Assembly: GCA_020717845.1 (NCBI GenBank)
Contig: DYDG01000015.1
Location: 1-39,103 of the forward strand
DNA from: Marinifilum sp.
GTDB taxonomy: Bacteria > UBA9089 > CG2-30-40-21
Reading direction: 5' to 3'
DNA: 39,103 bases
Shown here: positions 1 through 8,600 of the stretch, piece by piece
Position numbering within the stretch: the stretch's first letter is position 1
Layout: each line of letters opens with the position of its first letter
The notes under the pieces: model-generated
Seen by the model: the letters and a program-made list of their open reading frames with translations, nothing else
The model's database searches: none
Told to the model about the DNA's origin: nothing
Program-made: the position numbers and the translations under genes

Positions 1-146
1 CTGTCCGAAAATAAACTGTCTTGAATTTTACATTCCGTAACAGCCTGTCGTGGTTTATGTATGGTAAATGTGTCTATAATATATGAACAAATTATGCCAG
101 GGAAGAAAAGAAGCAAAAGTCTTATCGTGAATTCTGTTATATCCAT
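1..146 (-). CDS. 5' end of an unidentified membrane protein, cut by the window edge
   Basis: An ATG at 146..144 on the minus strand opens a frame of 48 codons that stays open to base 1, so the gene continues outside the window. It is preceded by a strong ribosome binding site, AGGAGG at 162..157, with a 10-base spacer. The product starts MDITEFTIRLLLLFFPGI, a hydrophobic helix typical of an N-terminal membrane anchor, then turns polar. The start resembles the opening of some DUF6338-type small membrane proteins, but 48 residues are too few to name a family. It lies 59 bases downstream of the giant repeat protein on the same strand and may share its transcript. Confidence 0.6.
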   Translation of the reverse strand, partial: MDITEFTIRLLLLFFPGIICSYIIDTFTIHKPRQAVTECKIQDSLFSD

Positions 147-205
147 ATTTTTCAAACCTCCTCATTTTTCATTCTGTCTAACAGCTTAGAGATTATCTAC
201 CTGTT

Positions 206-3200
206 TCACTTCACCACCCCAATCTTCCTGGTCATAACCACATCACCCGATGGATATTTAATAATCACCCGGCAGATATAGCTGCCATTGCCAACCATCT
301 CGCCATCACCATTCCTGCCATTCCATGGTATTTGTTGCGTCCCTTGCTCTCTTGCCATAATATTTCTCATCCAGACCAATTCGCCAAACAGGTTGTATAC
401 TTGAATAAGCACGTCAGCTGAACGAGCAAGATAATACTGAATAGTTGTCTCTTCCATAGTCGGGTTGAATGGGTTAGGAAAGTTTATCAGCTTTTCTGTC
501 TGAATGGGTGAAACATAGATACTGGCAGTATACTCGTATCCAGGATGACCGCTTGCATCTACATAGCGATAACTGAGGACATGCTCACCAGGTGAGTCAA
601 TGGTAAAGGCTTGAGAAAAGCTCGTGTATGAACCAGAATCCAGCTTGTATTCGCATGTCCAGCTGCCAGATAGTGTTAAGGAAAATGGTGTAGCCGGGGT
701 TACGTATATTATCCCTTCCCTGACAAGGCTGCCTTTGCCAGCAGAAAGCTCTGGGGAAGGGGAAATAACCTGAAAGCTTCCTCGTTGCACATTGAACAGC
801 CCATACTTTGCCTCAATTGTTATAGTCCCAATGGTTGTGCCTGCTGGGTTGATATATGCCTGACCGTTTCCATCAGTATAGGCAGTCGCAAAAATTGTTT
901 GACTACCGGTTATCACAGAAAAGTCAACAGGCTCGCCGCTCTTTGGCTCGTTTGTTGGCTGGTAGATAAGTTTAGCCGTAACCGTTGCTGCCCCACCTGG
1001 CAGGACTTTATCTGTTGAGACATGACAGATAAGAATATATGCTGTAATGGATACCTCTGAGTCGCCATCAATTGCCTCTTGCGTCAGGACTATTGCCCCC
1101 TGTTTGCCAGTAACCATGGATGTCCATTTGGCAGGATTCTGTTCGTCTTCTTGAGTAGAGACTGTAATGGGGACAGTTAAGATAGCATTTTGCGGCAGAT
1201 AGTTATTAATGTCAGATGGGGTTAAAAGAATACACTTCCCATTGCTAGTGCCTGCAGCCAACCATGACTGCTCGGTTGACACCTGCGGAGTACCAGCATC
1301 AATATAGGTAAAGCCGTTTGGTATGTTTATGCGTATCTGGCTAATCTCGTTATCACCCATATTAAGGACAGAATAGTTAATCGTCTGGGTAGCATTCGCA
1401 TAAACCTCATGTGGCCAGACTAAGCAGCCTGCCTTTAAGGCAACAACCTCGATTCGGCTGGATGTGCCACGAACATCATCATCATGAAGGGTAATGCACA
1501 CGGTTTCAGGTTTTTTCAAGGTAATGGTCATAGGCATGATCAGGGTTGAGCTGGCCACACCCTGCTCAAAGAGAATGGTTGTTGGATAAGACGGCTTATT
1601 GCCATAGCTGTCTGTGCCTGGCCCTGAAAAATTAAGCGGCATTGTGCCAGAGTAGTCAGTAGCAATGTTGCCAAAGTTATCCTTTGCTATAAGGCTTGCG
1701 ATACGAAACGGCTGGTTAATGGTTACTGGTGACGGCAGCCTGATATCAAAATATGATGCCCTGTCTGGTATAACATTGATGGTTATTGTGCCAGAAAGGA
1801 TATAGTCAGAGACACATATCCTTGTCTGGGCAGCGTTGGTGAGGATAACCCCTGAAACACTGCCTATCCCGCCATCAAACCTTTGATTGCCATTAGCTGG
1901 CAAAAACCCGGTTATGCCTCTGGGTGATAGAGTTGCATCCCATGACCAGATAAGTGGATGAAGACCCGTATAACCCCTGGACTCATTGCCAAAGCTATCC
2001 CTGGCAATGATGGTTATGGTAAAGGTATGCCCTGCTGTTTCAGTGCCCTGATTTTCTGTAGACAGGATAAACCTGCCCGGACTGGCAGGCTCAACCACAA
2101 TCTTTGGAGAATAACCTGAGATATTGCCCTGTTCCACCCTTATCGCTGTCTCCTCAGCCCGAACAAGCCTCATCTCAAGACACTGAACAGAAATGCCAAA
2201 GGCAAAATTGACTGTTTGCGGCGGATATGTTGGCTGGCCAGATAGTGTCCCTGAGCCTGGCCCACTGTAGCTAAGAGACTTTGTCCCGCTGTATTCTGTG
2301 GCAATATTCCCAAATGCATCCAGGGCAGTGATGCTATTCAATGTCCAGCTTGCTCCGGCTGTTACCCTGTCCGGAGCCGTTATCCTGAATGAGTTAGCCT
2401 CATTAGCTTTGACAATTATTCCATGAGAGCTGCCAGTAAGTTTTTCACTGCCAACCATGGCTGTAATGCTTGGAAATTCTCCAGCACGGGTAAGGGTAAA
2501 GCCATTGATTGTAGCTCTTCCATTTACAAATGATTGATTACCGTCAGCAGGCTTGCTTGGTGTGCCATTGTTGGGTGAATTCCCAGCTGTCCATGACCAG
2601 ATAACAGGGGTACTTGCGGTGTAGTCGGTTACTGTATTACCAGATCTGTCCTTGAGTGTCAAAATAACGGAAAATGAGGCACCAGCCCTCTCTTCGCCCT
2701 CTACGCCCTGATGCTCGGTAGTAACCTCAAGAGAGGTTATGCTGCCTGGCTTAACAGTGATAGGATTAGAGGTGCCAGAGATAGTCCCATCAGTAACCTG
2801 AAGCTGCAATGAGAGTTCTGCCTTAGTCAGGGTAGTCTGGAGTGTAGTTTGAGATACGCCTTGTTCAAAGTAAACCGGGCTGGTGTAGGATGTCCCTGTC
2901 CCTGCTGGCTTGTAGATCAATACCTTGCTGCCTGTATGGGTTGTGGCTGTATTCCCGCAAATATCATAGGCAGTGATACTGGTAAGATTGAAAGAAACAT
3001 CCATGGTTACTGGTGTTGGGGCAATAATCTTGAAATAGTTAGCCTGCCCTGGCAAGATATTGATTGGGGATGATGTGCCAGTAATTGCTCTAAATGCAGC
3101 CCGAATAACTGGTCTATCCTGTGCATTGGTTATTTTCCATCCACCTATGGTCAAACTTCCTGATATGAATGTGTAGCTGCCAGATAGCGGCAGGCCAAAA

Positions 3201-5053
3201 GGACTGGTGGCATTGTCCAATGACCAGGTAATCCGTTCAGTCCCCATATACTCAGTAGAATTACCCAATTGGTCACAGACAATAACCTTGACTGTAAACG
3301 GCACGCCAGCGGTTTCTGTGCCTGAATGCTCAGTGATAATTCGCAAATGGTGGATACTTTGGGCTGGTTTAACCGTGATTGGACTGGTTGTCCCGCGGAT
3401 ATTCCCTTCAGGGACAGAAGAGACAGAGATGATTGGTGTTTGCCCGGTATTGGTAAGGATAAAGCCGTCAACTGCAGCCTGTCCATGATCAAATATTGTT
3501 ACAACAACATCTGGTTTTACAGGCTGGTTGCCTTCAACAGAGGTTGCATTCCACCAGCAACTGATAGCACGACTGCCCTCATATTTAGTCGCTATGTTGC
3601 CAAATATATCCATGGCCATAATATCTATTGAAAATTGCACACCAGCGGTTTCAACATTGTTGTGCTTTGTCTGGACATCAAAGCAATTGGCACTGCCAGG
3701 CAAGACATTAATCATGCCTGAGGTGCTTTCCATGCTGTCTACTTGAGCCATAATTGTTGTTGTTCCTGCACAGACTAAGGTAGTCAACAGTGGGGTTATG
3801 GATATGCCACGGTCAAAGAAAACATCTGTAGCATAAGAAGGCTTGCCCGTTTTAGGTCCATCATTTGGCCCGCTATAGGTTACACTCTTGCTTCCGCTGT
3901 AGGTTGTCGCCGTATTACCAAAGGCATCATAGACAGTGATAGTCCCAAGCCGGAAGGCATCACCAGCTGTTGTTGTGCCTATATTAAAAAGCTGTATTGC
4001 CGTCGGAGATGATGCATTGACCATGATGGTTGATGATGTGCCAGAGATTAGTGCGCCTGAACGAACAGTAATACGAGGCATTTCCCTGGAATTGGTTAAG
4101 ATAAATGTGCCCAGAAAGGCTCTGCCAGAGGCAAAATCCATATCTTTGTCATCTGGCTTTTTGGGAGCAGTTCCATTGGAAGAGGTCGCCGCATCCCAAT
4201 CACAGGAAACACGAAGCATATTGCTTGAGGTGCCGATCAGGTTGCCGTAAGGATCAATAATAGTCAAATTAACACCAAAACCTATGCCCGCTGTCTCAAT
4301 ATTATTGTGCTCAGTAGTAACATCAAAATGGTCATTTTTGCCTGGATCAACCTTGATCTTAATCGAGCCTGTCATCAAACCATCACTAACGCTGATAATA
4401 GGTGTTTCACTGGCATTAAACAAGACAAATCCAGGGATAGTCGTCTTTCCCTGTGTAAATATTCTGATGCCGTTCGTTGGAATGACTGGGGATTCTGTGC
4501 CATAGGGTGCCCTGCTTGCAGTAGATGTCCAGCTAAGAGATTTATTGCCCTCATATGTATCAGCTGTATTCCCATAAATATCAACCGCTGTCACGGTTGC
4601 TGTCCAGGGATAGCCAGCATTTATCCCTGAATGTTCAGGCACAATCATAAGGGCATGAGGGGATGCAGGCAAGGGACTGAGTGTCAAACTGCCAACTATA
4701 TTTGTATTGTTTGAATCCTTTACCCACAGGGTTGTTGTTTCAGCACGCACCAGGGTGGTCAAGAGCCTTGTAGTGTTTACACCATTTGTAAACTGCACCG
4801 CTGTAGTATAGGATGGTGTGCCAGATATTGGTCCATTTTGAGGACCCCAGTAAGAAAGGGTATGAGTGCCGTTATAGGTTATGTCAACATTCCCATCCCC
4901 ATTAATCGCAGTCAGTGTTGGCAGCTCAAACGAATCGCCTACCCTGGGATTTTGAGCAAGCGGACCAAACCTGAATGCTGTCGCGGCACCAGATATATTG
5001 GCTGAAAGTAGCAATAATAGAATAATCGCAGTTTGTTGCAGAGTATAAGGCAT
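206..5053 (-). CDS. Giant secreted repeat protein with FlgD-like C-terminal sorting tail (1615 aa)
   Basis: The first 23 residues form a signal peptide (basic start, LLLLL core, ending near GAA). About eleven modules of roughly 100-115 residues follow, each with the signature TAGxxFxxxIxAxDxxGN, then an aromatic/SGP strand, a F..G segment and a GTSxxIxV ending; two flavours tend to alternate. After about residue 1200 there is a DUF11-like domain and then an Ig-like (Big_1-like) module with DGNGQAY. The last 90 residues (INFPNPFNP ... WNGRNGDGEMVGNGSYICRV) match FlgD-type Ig folds and type IX-like C-terminal tails. Such proteins are usually exported and surface-displayed adhesins or sheath proteins. 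The start is supported by AGGAAA upstream and by a consensus promoter at 5106-5134. The substrate or partner is unknown. Confidence 0.85.
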   Translation of the reverse strand: MPYTLQQTAIILLLLLSANISGAATAFRFGPLAQNPRVGDSFELPTLTAINGDGNVDITYNGTHTLSYWGPQNGPISGTPSYTTAVQFTNGVNTTRLLTTLVRAETTTLWVKDSNNTNIVGSLTLSPLPASPHALMIVPEHSGINAGYPWTATVTAVDIYGNTADTYEGNKSLSWTSTASRAPYGTESPVIPTNGIRIFTQGKTTIPGFVLFNASETPIISVSDGLMTGSIKIKVDPGKNDHFDVTTEHNNIETAGIGFGVNLTIIDPYGNLIGTSSNMLRVSCDWDAATSSNGTAPKKPDDKDMDFASGRAFLGTFILTNSREMPRITVRSGALISGTSSTIMVNASSPTAIQLFNIGTTTAGDAFRLGTITVYDAFGNTATTYSGSKSVTYSGPNDGPKTGKPSYATDVFFDRGISITPLLTTLVCAGTTTIMAQVDSMESTSGMINVLPGSANCFDVQTKHNNVETAGVQFSIDIMAMDIFGNIATKYEGSRAISCWWNATSVEGNQPVKPDVVVTIFDHGQAAVDGFILTNTGQTPIISVSSVPEGNIRGTTSPITVKPAQSIHHLRIITEHSGTETAGVPFTVKVIVCDQLGNSTEYMGTERITWSLDNATSPFGLPLSGSYTFISGSLTIGGWKITNAQDRPVIRAAFRAITGTSSPINILPGQANYFKIIAPTPVTMDVSFNLTSITAYDICGNTATTHTGSKVLIYKPAGTGTSYTSPVYFEQGVSQTTLQTTLTKAELSLQLQVTDGTISGTSNPITVKPGSITSLEVTTEHQGVEGEERAGASFSVILTLKDRSGNTVTDYTASTPVIWSWTAGNSPNNGTPSKPADGNQSFVNGRATINGFTLTRAGEFPSITAMVGSEKLTGSSHGIIVKANEANSFRITAPDRVTAGASWTLNSITALDAFGNIATEYSGTKSLSYSGPGSGTLSGQPTYPPQTVNFAFGISVQCLEMRLVRAEETAIRVEQGNISGYSPKIVVEPASPGRFILSTENQGTETAGHTFTITIIARDSFGNESRGYTGLHPLIWSWDATLSPRGITGFLPANGNQRFDGGIGSVSGVILTNAAQTRICVSDYILSGTITINVIPDRASYFDIRLPSPVTINQPFRIASLIAKDNFGNIATDYSGTMPLNFSGPGTDSYGNKPSYPTTILFEQGVASSTLIMPMTITLKKPETVCITLHDDDVRGTSSRIEVVALKAGCLVWPHEVYANATQTINYSVLNMGDNEISQIRINIPNGFTYIDAGTPQVSTEQSWLAAGTSNGKCILLTPSDINNYLPQNAILTVPITVSTQEDEQNPAKWTSMVTGKQGAIVLTQEAIDGDSEVSITAYILICHVSTDKVLPGGAATVTAKLIYQPTNEPKSGEPVDFSVITGSQTIFATAYTDGNGQAYINPAGTTIGTITIEAKYGLFNVQRGSFQVISPSPELSAGKGSLVREGIIYVTPATPFSLTLSGSWTCEYKLDSGSYTSFSQAFTIDSPGEHVLSYRYVDASGHPGYEYTASIYVSPIQTEKLINFPNPFNPTMEETTIQYYLARSADVLIQVYNLFGELVWMRNIMAREQGTQQIPWNGRNGDGEMVGNGSYICRVIIKYPSGDVVMTRKIGVVK

Positions 5054-5085
5054 ATTGTTTCCTCATATGTTTGGCAAGCAAAAAC

Positions 5086-5097
5086 GGTTCATGAACC
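5086..5097. promoter_or_regulatory. Perfect 12-bp palindrome at the transcription start, possible operator
   Basis: GGTTCATGAACC is a perfect dyad lying directly after the predicted start point of the minus-strand promoter at 5106-5134. That is a place where a repressor could block initiation. No regulator gene is adjacent, so the role is inference. The half-site GGTTCAT recurs at the ends of the palindromic element at 38875-39017, so it could also be a repeat remnant. Confidence 0.3.
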
Positions 5098-5105
5098 ATA
5101 CTTAT

Positions 5106-5134
5106 ATTGTAACATATTAAATGGGATAGGTCAA
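5106..5134 (-). promoter_or_regulatory. Sigma-70-type promoter of the giant repeat protein
   Basis: On the minus strand TTGACC (5134..5129) and TACAAT (5111..5106) are separated by exactly 17 bases. The predicted transcription start is near 5099, giving a leader of about 46 bases before the ATG at 5053. Confidence 0.75.
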
Positions 5135-5348
5135 TAGAAAAAAACTAATCGGTTAATCATTGTGCAACAGATTGGATAAAGCTGGATAAAATAGTCCGCC
5201 CCAATGATTGGGGATACAAACAGTCCATGTCCAATACTTGAACACAATTTCTGAACACAATGTCCCAAATCATGTCCAAAAGTCATACATCTTTGCAACA
5301 GCAAACATCTACATTTTATCTACTAACCTACTGTAATGTATGAGCTTG

Positions 5349-5377
5349 TTGACATGATTCCATATCTGGCATGAAAT
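5349..5377 (+). promoter_or_regulatory. Candidate promoter for the LVIVD protein gene
   Basis: TTGACA at 5349-5354 is followed after 17 bases by TGAAAT at 5372-5377. The -35 is perfect and the -10 matches four of six. The resulting leader to the start at 5678 would be almost 300 bases. A second TACAAT at 5613-5618 is closer to the gene but lacks a good -35. Confidence 0.4.
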
Positions 5378-5389
5378 TTGCATACATAA

Positions 5390-5581
5390 CTATGCGTGGA
5401 AGATGAATGTGGTAGAGCAGAAACCTGCCTTTTTGGTATCCAACAACAATAAAAGGATAGCCATTCCTTCTGTTATTTCCTCTTCCATAACCATTCTATT
5501 GATACAACCTGTTGCAAGGGTTAGCAGTAGCTTGCCAGAGATGCCAGACTTGTCTAAAGATGTCTCTGCATGTTTGCTTAT
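5390..5581 (-). pseudogene. Possible fossil of a serine recombinase (very tentative)
   Basis: A 63-codon minus-strand frame bounded by stops contains ETSLDKSGISGKLLLTL and then MEEEITEGMA. This recalls the end of the serine-recombinase (resolvase) catalytic domain, where SLDTS..GKLLLTL is followed by ERE.I.ERT.EGLA. There is no start codon at the right place, the length fits only a fragment, and the linker is two residues short of the usual spacing. It may be chance. Confidence 0.2.
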
Positions 5582-5677
5582 CTATGCAATAGCTGTGTGT
5601 CCATATAGCACATACAATATATTTTAGCCTATGGCATAGCCGTAGCATTAAACACATCAATCCCGGAGGCTAAATGA

Positions 5678-8600
5678 ATGAAGAAATGCGTCCCTTTCTT
5701 TCTTTGCGTCCTTATGCTTGTTGCGACATTGGGTCATGCACAACAGATGAAGAATGTCATCCCTTCTGATGCAGGCGATACTAACCCCTTCACGTTCAAG
5801 TTTATGCCTGACAACATAGATAAACAACTGGCCAACATAGAAAATGCACCACTTTCTATGGCTCAGATTTCCTTAAACGATGGAAGTATTGCCATCTTTG
5901 TTGACGGCCAGAATCTTTGCCATGAATCTACACCAATTGAACTAAGAAAAAAACTTATGGCAATGGATCTTTCTACTGCCGCTGGCTGGCCTGAGATAAA
6001 GGTCCACCCTGGCTGCATTGCCATTGACCCTGAGCTGGGCAGGTTTAAGTTTGCTGCTGGTGATCTGGAGAAATCAAGATTAGCAAGCAAGTGTGATGCC
6101 CTGCACACGGCTTATGGTGTCCATGTGCAGGATGGGTATGCCTATGTAGCCAATTTCCAGCAGGGATTGGAGATAATAGATATTTCGACTATCTCCAATC
6201 CTGAGAAATCTGAAAAACCTGTCCCAATAGGCAATTATAACACAGACGGCTGGGCATATGAGGTGTTCGTTTCAGGCAAATATGCCTTTGTCGCGGACGG
6301 CTATGCTGGGCTGAAGATCATTGACATCTCTTCTCCCAAAAATCCAGTCCTGCTTGGCAGCTGCGATACCCCAGGCTGGGCTTATGATGTTCAGGTTGTT
6401 GGCAGATATGCCTATGTAGCGGATTATCGATCAGGGTTGCAAATAATAGACATCTCTAACCCGCTTGATCCCTTTATCGTTGGCAAGCTGGAGATTGGCG
6501 GGGCACAGTTTCGCGGACTATATGTGTCAAATAATTATGCCTACATAGCGGATGATAAAAGCGGAATGTTTATTGTGAATGTTTCTAACCCTGCCAATCC
6601 TGCTCTGTTGTCAACCTACAAAAACAATGCTAAGGCAAAAGGGGTGTTTGTCAGTAATAATTATGCATATTTAGTTAATTATCAATCACTTTTAGAGGTC
6701 ATAGATGTTTCAAACCCTAAAAATCCTTTAGTCAAGGCAAGGCTCAGCCTGCCCGGCAATCTTTATGATATTGTTGGCTTTGATAAATATGCCTATATTG
6801 CTGCCGGCAGCGGCGGCATTCATACCATTGATCTTATTGAGCCAGCTAATCCGAAACTAATCGAGACATTTAAGACAGACGGCAAGGCATTTGATGTGCA
6901 CGCATCTAATGGATTTGTCTTTGTCGCAGATGATTATCAGGGTTTAGAGGTAGTTGATACCCCATATCCTTATGAATCACCCATTGGCAGGATAACCGTA
7001 GATTTTTACCAATCAGACCTGAAGGCATCCCTGACCTCTCCAGATGGCGGTGAAGTCTGGACAATAGGAAGTCAGCAAAATGTCGTCTGGAACATCCTTG
7101 GCGGTATCCCGCCATACAATGTAACTCTTTCATACGCTAAAGATGGAGCATATCCGGTAAATCCAAATATTGTTAAAGGGATGAAACAGGAGTCATCAGG
7201 TCCAAATGCCTATATCTGGACATTACCGCCAGTAGTTTCAGACAGAATGGGGGTTATGGTCTCAGTGATTGACTCTAAGGGCAATCGGGCAGCAGATATT
7301 AGTAATTCTTACTTTAGCCTTAAGAATGGTGGAGCAGTTCTTTTAGAGAAAAAGGCGCCGCTATTGATCCTATTGAAAGGGATAACTGGCAAGGAATGCC
7401 TGATGGGTAGCGGCAAATTGAATATCAACTGGCTAATTTCTGGTGGCATTTCACCCTATACAGTAGATTTATACTATTCCATTGATGGGGGCAAGACATA
7501 CTCTGTCATGGATAGCAGCCTGTCTCAAGACTATTATCCATGGACACTGCCACATGTTGATTCTCAGGCAATACGGGTAAAGGCAATGGTTACCGATGCC
7601 CTGGGTGAGAAGGCAACCGCAGTAAGTGAGACATTCAGACTGGATGCGACATCGCCAATTGTAGTTCATACCAATGTTCCTGATGGGCAGACAGGCATCG
7701 AACATGGAACAATACCATTTTTTATTCAGTTTAGTGAACAGATGGATAAAAATCAGCAGAATATCATTGGTTTTTCTCCCTTTGCCAGCTATACTGCTGC
7801 CTGGAATGATAGCGGCAATATCCTGACCATTACCCCAAACATCTCTCTGCCAGATGCAACGTATACCTGCACACTCTATAGTATTGCCCGGGATGTGGTG
7901 GGTAACAACCTGGCTCAGCCGTCTAAGTGGTCATTTAAGACAGCCAAAGAGGATGAAATAACTTTTTCTCCCAATGTTGCAAGTTCTAACTCCGGGCTAA
8001 CGATTAGCGGTGATTATAAGTATACATCTGATCATGGGGAGAGCATTAACCTTGGTGTAGAGATATTAGATAAGGCCGGGTTGATATTGGATCAATATCA
8101 AATAACCCCAGTGATGATTAAAAAGGAGAAGGGAGGCTTTAAGATAGGGGTGCTTTACACTGGCACTGGAGCCATTAATAGTGAAGGCATCCGACTGATA
8201 ATGTCTGCTAATGGCAGGCCATTCTATACTAAATACAGCCTCTACCCAATGGAATGGGCATCTCCAATAACAGCAGCGGTTAAAACAGACAATCGCACCT
8301 ATTATCAGGGTGATTATGCAAACATTAGCCTTGTCGTAAATACCAATAATTTGCCGCTTAACCTGAGAGAGCTAACCTTTGATACCGCAATAGGGGATAT
8401 GGTCATACGTGATAGCAGTAATAACATTGTCTTTCAATGGAGCAAGCAAAATCTGATTCCTGCCAGGGCAACAACCCTTGTTGATAATGGGACAAAGGTA
8501 TTGCTTCAGTCAACATGGCTATGTGATAAACCGGGTGAATATGTGCTTGAGGGCTGGCTGAACAAAAGCAATATCTATCCGCAGATACAGTGCTTAAAGC

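Larger units (their letters stand above)
5141..5677. other. Intergenic region between two divergent giant-protein genes
   Basis: This stretch separates the divergent secreted proteins. It holds an odd-centred dyad CCCCAATGATTGGGG at 5199-5213, repeated words (ATGTCCAA and TGAACACAAT, twice each, 5220-5280), a plus-strand promoter candidate at 5349-5377 and a decayed minus-strand frame at 5390-5581. I see no convincing intact gene. A plus-strand frame at 5403-5627 has no recognisable domain. Confidence 0.5.

Noticed and set aside
5403-5627. A 74-residue plus-strand frame between the divergent giant genes
   Set aside because: No domain, weak binding site directly against the ATG, and composition unlike a real protein; kept only as part of the intergenic description.
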